NCBI RefSeq assembly: GCF_014705615.1
Contig: NZ_JACXJA010000015.1
Span: 124,001-188,000, forward strand
DNA from: Paenibacillus oceani
GTDB taxonomy: Bacteria; Bacillota; Bacilli; Paenibacillales; NBRC-103111
Direction of reading: 5' to 3'
DNA length: 64,000 bases
In this document: piece after piece, positions 54,001-62,373 of the stretch
How the letters are laid out: each line of letters begins with the position of its first letter
How positions within the stretch are numbered: the stretch's first letter is position 1
Notes under the pieces: generated by a model
Seen by the model: only the letters and a program-made list of their open reading frames with translations
Told to the model about the DNA's origin: nothing
Databases searched by the model: none
Position numbers and translations under genes: made by a program

Positions 54001-55380
54001 CTACCCTTCTCCGATCCGCACTCCCGGCGTCTCGGCATCCTCCTGGATCACAATCAGCTTCTCCGCTTTCCCACCCCCGTCGCACAGGAATTCGACTTCA
54101 ACCGGTATAAGCCGGACGAAGAAACGGGTTTGCGTCGATGGATACAACTCCAGACGCACTTTGCCGGTTATCTGCAAAAAGAGCCGGTCTTCCTCGATGA
54201 GGACTTGAGCGATTGTCGAATCTCCGTCGCTCCCTTCTTCTCCAATCCGGTACGTTCCGACATAACGCTCGTATAGCTTACGGTCGAACGACGCGATTTT
54301 TTGTTCCGGAGGAAGCTGGGGAATGTCATAGGGGAGTTCCAGCAATATATGTTCGGCGGCGGATATGACAGCCTGATCGAATTCAACGGCCTGCTCCCGG
54401 TTTCTCAAATAAATCAGCGTCATATCGGCATCGATATACCGGATCATCACGGTCGCATAACCCGGCCAGCCTCCGCTGTGAAGAACCGCTCTGCCCTTCC
54501 CTTCCTTCTGCTCCAGAATCCAGCCGAAACCGTAATCGAAGGTTTCCCCGTTATTGAACGGTACTGGCGCAAACGCCTGATCCAGGGACCGTCTGCTCAC
54601 GAGCGAATCTGTGTACAAAGCCCGGTCGAACTTCAGCAAATCGCACATATTCGAATTGACGGTGCCGTCACCCTGAATGCCGTCCAAAAATCTGACATAC
54701 TGCGTATCTCCGATATCGTCGGGCAGCTTATACTCTCCGGAATGAAAGTCGAAGACGTATCCGTAAGCGTAATCGGAAATCGTTTCAGGGCGGTACCTCC
54801 TGTTATGAACGCTTGTGCGGGCCATCCCAAGCGGACGAAAAATGCGGCTTCGCATATATTCCGCGAACGTAAGTCCGGATATTCGCTCGATCAGGACGGC
54901 GAGCAGCACATACCCTGTATTGCTGTATAACCAGCTTTCACCGGGTTCGAAATAAACTGGTGGCTGGTAGCGGATCAACATATCCAGCACGTCCGCGTTC
55001 GTTGCTATCCGGGTCCGGTCCCAATGCGTCAAGAACAGCTCCATATAGTCGGGCAAACCTGAAGTATGGCCAAGCAGCTGCCTTACAGTAATTCCCGGGT
55101 ATGGTAGCTCCGGAATCCACAGCGAAACGGGATCGTCATAGGCGAGCTTTCCCTGTTCTTCCAAAAGGATCACACCCAAAGCGGTGAACGGCTTCGACAA
55201 CGAAGCGAGCTCGAATACGGTATTTGTCGTCAACCGGCGTCCCGAAGATCGTTCGGCGAAACCGAATGCCACTTCATAAATCACTTCACCTCGCTCCGCC
55301 GCCATGAAAACCCCGTTAACTCCGCCCTGCCGATCGATTTCGGCAAACAATTGCTCCAGCTTCTCCCGTTTGGTATTCAT
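54001..55380 (-). CDS. Beta-lactamase-family serine hydrolase
   Basis: A 459-residue penicillin-binding-protein-like hydrolase of the class C beta-lactamase/esterase family. The catalytic SxxK is in LASLSKPFTALG near residue 62, the YxN is in WLYSNTGYVLLA near 155 and the HxG-type motif is in HSGGWPGYA near 305. A C-terminal beta-rich domain of about 110 residues follows. There is no signal peptide, so it is likely cytoplasmic. The ATG at 55380 has GAGGAGAGGG upstream. It lies downstream of a MarR gene; both have the same palindrome upstream, so MarR control is expected. Substrate unknown. Confidence 0.9.
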   Translation of the reverse strand: MNTKREKLEQLFAEIDRQGGVNGVFMAAERGEVIYEVAFGFAERSSGRRLTTNTVFELASLSKPFTALGVILLEEQGKLAYDDPVSLWIPELPYPGITVRQLLGHTSGLPDYMELFLTHWDRTRIATNADVLDMLIRYQPPVYFEPGESWLYSNTGYVLLAVLIERISGLTFAEYMRSRIFRPLGMARTSVHNRRYRPETISDYAYGYVFDFHSGEYKLPDDIGDTQYVRFLDGIQGDGTVNSNMCDLLKFDRALYTDSLVSRRSLDQAFAPVPFNNGETFDYGFGWILEQKEGKGRAVLHSGGWPGYATVMIRYIDADMTLIYLRNREQAVEFDQAVISAAEHILLELPYDIPQLPPEQKIASFDRKLYERYVGTYRIGEEGSDGDSTIAQVLIEEDRLFLQITGKVRLELYPSTQTRFFVRLIPVEVEFLCDGGGKAEKLIVIQEDAETPGVRIGEG

Positions 55381-55443
55381 CGAACCCTCTCCTCGTCTAA
55401 GGTTTATGACAGTCAGACTGGCTATAATGTTAATCATATGTAA

Positions 55444-55465
55444 ACTATTAAGGCGACTTAACTAT
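55444..55465. promoter_or_regulatory. Putative MarR operator upstream of the serine hydrolase gene
   Basis: ACTATTAAG-GCGA-CTTAACTAT, a near-palindrome that matches the perfect palindrome at 56026-56047 (ATAGTTAAG-N4-CTTAACTAT) at nearly all positions. It lies about 65 bases before the start codon. Confidence 0.7.
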
Positions 55466-55527
55466 CGTACAAAAGGAAACGCCGGTACCTGTCGACGATT
55501 GTCCCTGCTGACAGGCGATGGCAGTGT

Positions 55528-56004
55528 TTATTTTATCGTTTTGCTGCCATCGCCGTTTACTTCCTTCTCCACGATCGCCTTCAGCTTCAAGATCGTGTTC
55601 TTCATCGCAACGACTTCATCGAAGTCGAGTTGCGAGTAATAACGCTCGATGATCGTCCGCTCCAGATGATCCTGCTTGACGAAATAGTCCGTCCCGCGCT
55701 GCGCAAGACGAACAAGAATTTCCCTGCGATTGCTCCGGTTGATCTCACGGGTCACATAATTCGCTTTCTCCAGCTTGCTGACGATCTGGCTTACCGCACT
55801 GGACGAAACGTTCATCCGCTCGGCAAGTTCGCTAACCGTCATCTGGTTGTGCTTATGGACATGCTCGAGCAGAATGGTCTGCTTTGCCGTTATTTCACTC
55901 TCCAGCAGCTCTTCATGGGCTTGAAACAGCATTACATTCATCGAGTAGTCCGCTTCATTCATCTCTTTGACGATCCGGATCAAGTCTTCCCTCGTGGTCT
56001 CCAT
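55528..56004 (-). CDS. MarR family transcriptional regulator
   Basis: A 158-residue winged-helix regulator. The DNA-binding domain (about residues 38-105) shows TVSELAERMNVSSSAVSQIVSKLEKANYVTREINRSNRREILVRL; the wing has NRREILV with basic residues. It is encoded upstream of the serine hydrolase on the same strand. A perfect palindrome lies just upstream of its own start (56026-56047) and a near copy before the serine hydrolase, so it probably represses both. Inducer unknown. Confidence 0.9.
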   Translation of the reverse strand: METTREDLIRIVKEMNEADYSMNVMLFQAHEELLESEITAKQTILLEHVHKHNQMTVSELAERMNVSSSAVSQIVSKLEKANYVTREINRSNRREILVRLAQRGTDYFVKQDHLERTIIERYYSQLDFDEVVAMKNTILKLKAIVEKEVNGDGSKTIK

Positions 56005-56025
56005 CGGAATAGGTTCGCATCCTTC

Positions 56026-56047
56026 ATAGTTAAGTCACCTTAACTAT
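56026..56047. promoter_or_regulatory. Putative MarR autoregulatory operator
   Basis: Perfect palindrome with 9-base arms ATAGTTAAG and CTTAACTAT around four bases, about 22 bases before the marR start. Confidence 0.75.
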
Positions 56048-56197
56048 TTTACCTCGATTTTCTGCCAATAGCAATCGAGCTTTCAAAAGATTTTGGTCGT
56101 ACCAACAAGCTCATTATTTCGCTATCTTGCTATTCCATCTGCTAAAACGTACAAAAACCGCATTTTAGAGTTATACTTTGGATAGAGGTGAACCCAC

Positions 56198-56773
56198 ATG
56201 AATCAGCAGCCCGGTCCGCAGCCGCTGACGGAGGAACAATGGCAGGCTGTCGTCAGCAACGATGCGTCCTATGACGGCCATTTTTTTTACGCAGTAAAAA
56301 CGACAGGCATCTTTTGCCGTCCTTCCTGCAAATCAAGACCGCCGAAGCAAGAACATATCGGACTTTTTCATACGCCGGAACAAGCTGTAGCCGCAGGTTA
56401 CCGGCCATGCAAACGATGCAAGCCGACGGGGCTACGGCTGCCTGACGAAGAATGGATATCGCTGGTAACCGACTATATCGACAACCATTACGCCGAGCCG
56501 CTGACGCTGGATACGCTTGCGGCGATCTGCCACGGTACGCCTTATCATCTCCATCGTACCTTCAAAAAAGTGAAAGGAAAAACGCCGGTGGAGTATATTC
56601 AAGATATTCGTATCGAAAAAGCCAAAGCTGAGCTGATCCGAACATCGAAGCCGGTATCCGAGGTGGGCCATGGCGTGGGCTTGTCGAATACTCCGTATTT
56701 CATCACGTTGTTCAAAAAGAAAACCGGGCATACGCCGGCGAGCTACCGCCACGACCCGGCAACCCGGTCCTGA
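56198..56773 (+). CDS. adaA: AdaA-type methylphosphotriester-DNA sensing transcriptional activator
   Basis: A 191-residue protein. The N-terminal Ada zinc domain (residues 10-80) has the four cysteines C40 and C44 (FCRPSCKSR) and C71 and C74 (CKRC). The first Cys accepts a methyl group from DNA phosphotriesters. An AraC-type DNA-binding domain follows (about 88-190: LDTLAAICHGTPYHLHRTFKKVKG). Methylated AdaA activates the adaptive response. The ATG has AGAGGTGA upstream. It starts an operon with the alkyltransferase 16 bases downstream, the arrangement known from Bacillus adaA-adaB. Confidence 0.93.
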   Translation: MNQQPGPQPLTEEQWQAVVSNDASYDGHFFYAVKTTGIFCRPSCKSRPPKQEHIGLFHTPEQAVAAGYRPCKRCKPTGLRLPDEEWISLVTDYIDNHYAEPLTLDTLAAICHGTPYHLHRTFKKVKGKTPVEYIQDIRIEKAKAELIRTSKPVSEVGHGVGLSNTPYFITLFKKKTGHTPASYRHDPATRS

Positions 56774-56789
56774 AGGAGGATTTTTATTT

Positions 56790-57338
56790 ATGGAAAAAAG
56801 CTCTAATGCGGCACCGCTCTACTGGTCGCTGCTCGCTTATCAAGATTGGAACATGCATATCGGGGCGACGGAAAAAGGCTTATGTTATGTAGGCTCGCAA
56901 AACCGCTCCTTCCAGGAGCTGGCCGACTGGGCAGCCGCCCGTTATCCAGGCAGCGCGCTCGTTCGCGACGACCGGATGACGCAGCGGTATGCAGACGAGC
57001 TGATCGAATATTTGGAAGGCGCTCGCGAAAGCTTCACGGCCCCTGCCGACTTGCGAGGCACCCCTTTTCAGCTTGCTGTATGGAAAGCGCTCGGCGACAT
57101 CCCTTACGGGCAAACGAGAACGTACACCGATATCGCGGAGATGATCCGGAAGCCGTCGTCGGTGCGTGCCGTAGGAGCGGCGATCGGGGCCAACCCGAAT
57201 CTGATCACGGTCCCCTGCCATCGCGTCATCGGGAAAAACGGGGCGTTGACCGGCTACCGGGGCGGGCTCGAGATGAAGACGAAACTGCTTGAACTGGAGC
57301 GGAACGTCTCGTATTCGAAGGAAGCCGTGCGGCGATGA
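56790..57338 (+). CDS. Methylated-DNA-[protein]-cysteine S-methyltransferase
   Basis: A 182-residue suicide repair protein that transfers alkyl groups from O6-alkylguanine to its own cysteine. The active-site motif is VPCHRVIG with C143, preceded by the DNA-binding segment VRAVGAAIGANPN containing the arginine finger (VRAVG). A typical N-terminal domain is present. The ATG at 56790 follows AAGGAGG at 56773-56779. It is the second gene of the adaA operon, corresponding to adaB/ogt. It overlaps the radical SAM gene by four bases. Confidence 0.93.
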   Translation: MEKSSNAAPLYWSLLAYQDWNMHIGATEKGLCYVGSQNRSFQELADWAAARYPGSALVRDDRMTQRYADELIEYLEGARESFTAPADLRGTPFQLAVWKALGDIPYGQTRTYTDIAEMIRKPSSVRAVGAAIGANPNLITVPCHRVIGKNGALTGYRGGLEMKTKLLELERNVSYSKEAVRR

Positions 57339-58153
57339 ACCCTGAGTATACACACAAAACTCCAAAATCGCTTCTTAACAAAGGGACAGGCTTCCTGGCC
57401 GGCTACAGCCATTCGTTAAATCCGTATACAGGCTGTACGTTCGCCTGCTCCTATTGTTACGTCCGGCAAATGCCGGTATCCACGTTCCGCGGCAAAGCTT
57501 GGGGAAGCTGGGTCGATATTAAAAGCGATGCGGCAGACGTCTTCCGGAAAGAGCTGCAAAAAGCGAAGTCCAAAGGTCCCGTCACCATCTTCATGTCCTC
57601 CAGCACCGATCCGTATCAGCCTATCGAATACAAGGAGAACGTTACCCGGTCGCTGCTTGAAGTTATGGTTGCCGATCCGCCGGATTTCTTATTCGTCCAG
57701 ACCCGCAGTCCGCTCGTACGCAGAGATATCGATCTGCTGGCCCGGCTAGGGTCCAACGTGAGAGTAAGCATAACGGTGGAAACCGATCGGGAAGAAATCC
57801 GCAAACATTTCTCTCCCTATGCCCCGCCGATCGCGGCGAGATTAAAAACGCTGGAGATATTGACTGATGCCGGCATTCCGACCCAGGCTACGATAGCGCC
57901 GATGCTGCCGAGCAGCGACTCCTTTGCGCACACGTTGCGTCCGCTAGTAAACCGCGTTTGTGTGGACGATTATTTTATGGGGGACGGAAGCGGCGGGAAA
58001 CGAACCAAAAGCCTGGGCATCATTCAAAAGTACAAGGAGCTCGGGTTGGAGGAATGGTACCATCCGGACGCCTACCGGATCGTCATCGAGCGGTTGCAGC
58101 AAATCTTTGCCGAGGACGAACTGTTCGTCAGCCAACAAGGCTTCGAGCCATAA
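57335..58153 (+). CDS. SPL-family radical SAM protein
   Basis: A 272-residue radical SAM enzyme related to the spore photoproduct lyase family. The Fe-S motif C-x3-C-x2-C is C34-TFA-C38-SY-C41 (GCTFACSYCYVRQ). Other landmarks are FMSSSTDPYQPIE near 90 and VSITVETD near 145. Its ATG overlaps the stop of the alkyltransferase gene (ATGA), so it belongs to the ada operon. Spore photoproduct lyase repairs a thymine lesion; this shorter relative may act on another DNA lesion, which is inferred from context only. The family includes many members of unknown function. Confidence 0.88.
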   Translation: MNPEYTHKTPKSLLNKGTGFLAGYSHSLNPYTGCTFACSYCYVRQMPVSTFRGKAWGSWVDIKSDAADVFRKELQKAKSKGPVTIFMSSSTDPYQPIEYKENVTRSLLEVMVADPPDFLFVQTRSPLVRRDIDLLARLGSNVRVSITVETDREEIRKHFSPYAPPIAARLKTLEILTDAGIPTQATIAPMLPSSDSFAHTLRPLVNRVCVDDYFMGDGSGGKRTKSLGIIQKYKELGLEEWYHPDAYRIVIERLQQIFAEDELFVSQQGFEP

Positions 58154-58210
58154 GTCACCTCCCCTATCCTGACTTTCCTTGATATTGGAACATACCGGGT
58201 AACGGCTACG

Positions 58211-58254
58211 GCGGCGCCATCATTCGATTTAACTCCAGATGAGACGCCGCTTTT
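58211..58254 (+). terminator. Intrinsic terminator of the ada operon
   Basis: GCGGCG and CGCCGC (with an inner CATC/GATG helix) are followed by TTTT on the plus strand, 58 bases after the stop. Confidence 0.7.
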
Positions 58255-58270
58255 CGCGTGCTCGCCGCAA

Positions 58271-58978
58271 CTACGAGTCGTTATGACGCTTGGTGCCGGT
58301 TTGCTTCATCCGCCGAATCGTCTTTTTCATGTCCGGATGGACCCGGTTCGACTCCGTTATTTTCTGCAATGCTTTGTTGTAAGTAAACGCGTCAAGCGAA
58401 TGGTTATGCAAATAATGCATCGTCGGCTCGGGCTGCTTCACATAACAGACGGAGATCGCCCAGGCAACCGCCATTTTCACATAATAACCCTCATGCCGGA
58501 TCGAGTCCAGCAAGCTCAGGACAGACTGAATATACGGCTTATCGGTATAGTACATTAACAGCATGACTACGCCAAACCGTAGTTCGTATTCGCTCTCCGA
58601 CCGCAAATAAGGCTGGATGAACGCCCACACGCTCGCCTTGTTCACAGAGGTGAACTTCAGCCCCGTACAGAAACTGTCACAAACCGACCAGTTGTCGATT
58701 TTGGGAACGAAATCCGCTACCAGAGCCAGAAGCTCCTCCAGCTCCGCCTGGGCATACCCGATGACCATCCCTTGAAGCATCACTTCCTCGAAATAATCGC
58801 CGTCGGCCTGCTTCAGATAACTGCGCCAATCACGACGCGCGATTGTTTTGGCCAATTTGCGAAGCTCCGGCAAACGAACACCCATCACATGATCAATCGT
58901 GGGGATCAGCGAAGCGGAAAACGTCCGGTATTCCTCGTCCGCCAGCTCCAGCAATTGTTCTCTGATCGACAGCTCCAT
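58271..58978 (-). CDS. AlkD-like DNA alkylation repair protein
   Basis: A 235-residue protein of HEAT-like helical repeats of the AlkC/AlkD family, which removes alkylated bases such as 3-methyladenine and 7-methylguanine. Characteristic residues lie in IDNWSVCDSFC near residue 100 (the conserved W-x-x-x-D) and in FGVVMLLMYYTD. The ATG at 58978 has AAGGTGA upstream. It is convergent with the ada operon, adding to a local alkylation repair cluster. An AlkA-like gene follows at 61535. Confidence 0.88.
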   Translation of the reverse strand: MELSIREQLLELADEEYRTFSASLIPTIDHVMGVRLPELRKLAKTIARRDWRSYLKQADGDYFEEVMLQGMVIGYAQAELEELLALVADFVPKIDNWSVCDSFCTGLKFTSVNKASVWAFIQPYLRSESEYELRFGVVMLLMYYTDKPYIQSVLSLLDSIRHEGYYVKMAVAWAISVCYVKQPEPTMHYLHNHSLDAFTYNKALQKITESNRVHPDMKKTIRRMKQTGTKRHNDS

Positions 58979-59286
58979 CCTGATCACCTTCCCGTTCTCT
59001 AATTCCGCTCGTCCGTGCCTTGCGGCTTCTCGGTCTCCCTGTTGGTCGGCCCGGATGACGGCACGGCGATTCGCGCGCTGCACGTCTTACGCTCGTACAG
59101 CCAGTATACCTGAATCTAGGCTCGCGGGAGACCTTTCTCGAATAGAACAGCAAGATCACGAAATTGTCATAGGGTGAGTTGCCCCGACAGGTCGTATCGT
59201 CCGATTTAACCCGATCGCGAACATTACTATGAAAGTTTCCCTGATTCGGTTTCTGTTGACGCTTCTTCCAGTATCGATTAAAATAC

Positions 59287-59314
59287 AACTATTCAATTAT
59301 ACTATTGAATAGTT
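59287..59314. promoter_or_regulatory. Perfect palindrome upstream of the ArsR-rhodanese gene (putative operator)
   Basis: Arms AACTATTCAAT and ATTGAATAGTT are perfect 11-base inverted repeats with a 6-base centre, directly before the ribosome binding site. This ATTCAAT-type dyad is typical of ArsR-family autoregulation. The rest of the 58979-59328 gap shows nothing else. Confidence 0.75.
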
Positions 59315-59328
59315 GAGGTGATGGAGCG

Positions 59329-59988
59329 ATGACAATCGATCGAGCTATAAAGGATAAGCTGTATCAAGAATTTGCCCGTATCGGGAAATGTTTGTCGAGT
59401 CCAAAACGTCTGGAGATTCTGGACTTGTTGGCGCATAGCCCCAAGTCGGTCGAAGGTCTGGCCAGAGATACCGGGATGAGTGTCGCCAACGTCTCCCAGC
59501 ATTTGCAGACGCTTCATCAGGCAAGACTGGTGAACTACAAAAAGCAAGGTAACTTCGTTATTTACGAATTAGCCGGCGGTGAGGTATCCGGGTTTATGGG
59601 CGGCTTGCACCGTCTGTCGGAGAAGCAGCTCGTCCAGGTGCAGCAGATTAAAAAGGAGTTTATATCGAATCATGCCGGAATGGAAGCCGTATCGCTGACA
59701 GAGCTTCACAGGCGGATGGAACGGGGCGAGGTTATGCTGATCGACGTGCGGCCCAAGTCGGAATACGAGGCGGCGCATATCCCCGGTGCCGTATCGATTC
59801 CGATCGAAGAATTGGCAGAGAGGCTCGCCGCCCTGCCGACGAACTCCGATATAATCGCTTACTGCAGAGGTCCTTACTGCCTGATGTCCGTGGAAGCCGT
59901 TGAATTGTTGCAGGCCAACGGATTCAAGGCGTACCGGTTGGAGGAAAGCGTTCATGACTGGAAGCAATTCGTCAAGCCTGCGGAATAA
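59329..59988 (+). CDS. ArsR family regulator fused to a rhodanese domain
   Basis: A 219-residue fusion. The ArsR winged helix covers residues 10-95 (IGKCLSSPKRLEILDLL; SVANVSQHLQTLHQARLVNY). The rhodanese domain covers about 120-215, with LIDVRPKSEYEAAHIPGAVSIP and the active-site loop YCRGPYCLMS (C179). ArsR-rhodanese fusions are thought to respond to sulfide, persulfide or related sulfur species. C21 in the ArsR domain and the rhodanese Cys are candidate sensor residues. It is 82 bases upstream of an MFS gene, with a palindromic operator before it. Confidence 0.92.
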   Translation: MTIDRAIKDKLYQEFARIGKCLSSPKRLEILDLLAHSPKSVEGLARDTGMSVANVSQHLQTLHQARLVNYKKQGNFVIYELAGGEVSGFMGGLHRLSEKQLVQVQQIKKEFISNHAGMEAVSLTELHRRMERGEVMLIDVRPKSEYEAAHIPGAVSIPIEELAERLAALPTNSDIIAYCRGPYCLMSVEAVELLQANGFKAYRLEESVHDWKQFVKPAE

Positions 59989-60069
59989 TAGCCATCCGAA
60001 CGCAGCTTAAGTTAAACCGGCACTTCACTACATTCCAGACTGGCAAGCCAGGAAAGGCGGGCATTCATC

Positions 60070-61362
60070 ATGCAACCAGCGAACAAACTTATCAATCAAC
60101 AACCGGCTTACATCCAGTCGTATATCGCCTCTCCCGAGAGACGGCGGCAGTTGTATCGCCGTACCCTGATCATCGTGGTTCTCTCCCAAATATTCGGAGG
60201 GGCCGGACTCGCCGCAGGCGTAACGGTCGGCGCGCTTCTCGCTCAAGACATGCTGGGCACGGACGGCTTTGCCGGTATCCCGTCCGCGCTGTTCACCCTG
60301 GGCTCCGCCGGGGCGGCGCTGATCGTAGGCCGGATTTCACAGCGGATGGGACGGCGAATCGGTCTTGCCGCAGGTTTTATGACCGGGGGAATCGGCGCGA
60401 TCGGGGTCGTCCTGTCTGCGGTAACCCACAATATCGTTTTTCTTCTGGTCTCTTTGTTCATTTATGGAGCCGGTACGGCAACCAACCTGCAAGCGCGTTA
60501 TGCAGGGACCGATCTGGCGACGGCCAAGCAGCGGGCCACAGCGGTCAGCATCGCTCTCGTCTCGACTACACTGGGAGCGGTCGCAGGGCCGAATCTCGTT
60601 GATACGATGGGCCGTTTTGCAACCGGCATCGGGGTTCCGGCGCTTGCAGGGCCGTTCATATTGGCGGCAGCCGCTTTTCTTACGGCGGGGTTGATCCTTC
60701 TGTTATTTCTTCGGCCTGATCCGCTGCTCGTGGCAAAAGCAATCGCCGAAGCGCCCGCAACGGGCGAAGCGGCGCGTACCGGCGACAGCTCCGGCCTTGC
60801 GGCTGCAAACAAAAGCGGTATAGTAGCCGGAGCTTCGATCATGGTGTTCACCCAGATCGTAATGGTCGCCATTATGACGATGACGCCTGTGCATATGGGT
60901 CACCATGGACACGGCTTGAGACAATTCGGACTTGTGATCGGCTTCCATGTTGCCGCCATGTACCTGCCGTCCCTGCTCACCGGCTATCTCGTCGATAAGA
61001 TCGGCCGTACCTGGATGGCTGTCGCGGCCGGAGTCACATTGCTCGCGGCCGGCGTTATGGCGGCTGTCGTGCCAGCCCATTCGTTGCCGCTCCTTACGAT
61101 CGCCTTAATCCTGCTTGGATTGGGCTGGAACTTTGGCTTGATTAGCGGTACAGCGCTGATCGTCGACGCTACGACGATGTCGAACCGCGCCAAAACGCAA
61201 GGCTCGGTGGACGTGCTGATTGCTTTGGCGGGAGCTTCGGGCGGAGCGTTGTCCGGTATGGTGGTCGCGCAATCCAGTTATGCGGCGCTTTCGCTGGCCG
61301 GAGGTTTTCTGTCCTTGCTGCTAATCCCTGTTGTGATCTGGTCCCAACGTAAAGGAAATTAA
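60070..61362 (+). CDS. MFS transporter downstream of the ArsR-rhodanese regulator
   Basis: A 430-residue membrane protein with 12 predicted helices. Landmarks are GRISQRMGRRIGLAAGF (motif A) and YLVDKIGRTWMAVAAG (its second-half copy). A polar His-rich loop MGHHGHGLRQ lies between helices 7 and 8. It follows the ArsR-rhodanese gene on the same strand and probably shares its regulation. The ribosome binding site is weak (GAAAGGCGGG). Substrate unknown; sulfur compound export is suggested by context only. Confidence 0.87.
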   Translation: MQPANKLINQQPAYIQSYIASPERRRQLYRRTLIIVVLSQIFGGAGLAAGVTVGALLAQDMLGTDGFAGIPSALFTLGSAGAALIVGRISQRMGRRIGLAAGFMTGGIGAIGVVLSAVTHNIVFLLVSLFIYGAGTATNLQARYAGTDLATAKQRATAVSIALVSTTLGAVAGPNLVDTMGRFATGIGVPALAGPFILAAAAFLTAGLILLLFLRPDPLLVAKAIAEAPATGEAARTGDSSGLAAANKSGIVAGASIMVFTQIVMVAIMTMTPVHMGHHGHGLRQFGLVIGFHVAAMYLPSLLTGYLVDKIGRTWMAVAAGVTLLAAGVMAAVVPAHSLPLLTIALILLGLGWNFGLISGTALIVDATTMSNRAKTQGSVDVLIALAGASGGALSGMVVAQSSYAALSLAGGFLSLLLIPVVIWSQRKGN

Positions 61363-61363
61363 G

Positions 61364-61410
61364 AAAAGGCCGCCCCCCATCACTTGTGATGACTGGAGGG
61401 ACGGCCTTTT
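61364..61410. terminator. Intrinsic terminator between MFS and AlkA-like genes
   Basis: AAAAGGCCG and CGGCCTTTT arms (61364-61372 and 61402-61410) enclose an imperfect stem; a T run lies on the plus strand. Confidence 0.85.
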
Positions 61411-61525
61411 ACGGTTGAAAAGCGAAACGCAGTGCCCGGCTGATCATCACCGGCCACATCGATACGTGCCCCTCGTTCTCGAATTCCGTGAACGACATTT
61501 TTATCGTTTTGCATACGGTCAATCG
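61409..61525 (-). pseudogene. C-terminal remnant of an alpha/beta-hydrolase esterase
   Basis: A short minus-strand frame from a TGA at 61528 to a TAA at 61409 encodes about 38 residues, including FTEFENEGHVSMWPVMISRAL. This resembles the C-terminus of enterochelin-esterase-like alpha/beta hydrolases, where the catalytic His lies in a similar GH(V/M)S segment followed by ISRALRF. No upstream part of the gene remains. It occupies the gap between the terminator and the AlkA-like gene. Confidence 0.6.
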
Positions 61526-61534
61526 TCATCTTTG

Positions 61535-62152
61535 TTATTCGAACGAGATCACCCACAAGTAGAGGGAAGCCACTGAGCCGTAGGGCGAATAGCCTGTGCG
61601 GTACTGTTCGAACTGATCCTTCGTCAAGGCGTCCAGCCCGTACAGCTTCATCATCCCCCGCCGTATCGCGATGTCTCCCCAACTGACAATATCCGGACGC
61701 TCGTAAGCATGGAGAAGCAGCATTTCGGCCGTCCATCTGCCCACACCTTTTAATGCCATTAACTTTCGTATCACATCCTCGTCCGGAAGCTCGTTCAGTT
61801 CATTCAAATCGAGCTTTCCTTGAACAATGGCTTCCGCGATCTGATGAATGCAGACCGCTTTTTTCATCGTTAAGCCGCAGCGCTGAATATCGTCCGCCGT
61901 TACGGATGACAGACGTTGCGGCGTCAGCTCCCCGAGCTGGGTCTGCATGTTCTCCCAGATCGTATGTACGGCTTTGGCCGATATCAGCTGTCCGACTATC
62001 GCGTATACGAGCGCGGTGAACGGGTCGGGCATCACAACACGCTCTATCTTCCCGATCCGCGATATGGCCGCTCCAATTACCGGGTCAGCTTGTTTCAAGT
62101 AGTCGGTCTGTTCCTGCCCGTAGTTGAAAAACCTGGTTTGTATGGAATGCAT
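61535..62152 (-). CDS. DNA-3-methyladenine glycosylase II (AlkA-like)
   Basis: A 205-residue base-excision glycosylase of the HhH-GPD superfamily. The helix-hairpin-helix is LKGVGRWTAEMLLL near residue 134, and the catalytic Asp is D160 in SWGDIAIRRG. QLISAKA near 55 is the conserved first helix. It removes alkylated purines from DNA. The ATG at 62152 has GGAGGA upstream; a longer frame lacks a site. Shorter than E. coli AlkA, as in many Bacillales, it lacks the N-terminal domain. It belongs to the local alkylation repair neighbourhood. Confidence 0.9.
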   Translation of the reverse strand: MHSIQTRFFNYGQEQTDYLKQADPVIGAAISRIGKIERVVMPDPFTALVYAIVGQLISAKAVHTIWENMQTQLGELTPQRLSSVTADDIQRCGLTMKKAVCIHQIAEAIVQGKLDLNELNELPDEDVIRKLMALKGVGRWTAEMLLLHAYERPDIVSWGDIAIRRGMMKLYGLDALTKDQFEQYRTGYSPYGSVASLYLWVISFE

Positions 62153-62373
62153 GGTTGTTCCTCCGGTGTAAGGCAAGGGTAGAGAAGCGGCTCCCTCTTC
62201 GCTTGATGCTGCTCCTCCTACTATATCGCATAGGTGTGATCTCGTACGAGCTCTGCCAGTGAAATAGCAATCTTGCAAAGGAAGAAATTCAAAATACAAA
62301 AATACAGGAATACAGAATACGAGTCTTTCGTAGCCTCTATTCTCTGCCTTTTACCAATACAGGAGCCATTAAG

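Noticed and set aside
57528-57749. Frames inside the radical SAM and glycosylase genes on either strand
   Set aside because: Out-of-frame shadows of well-supported genes with no independent motif.
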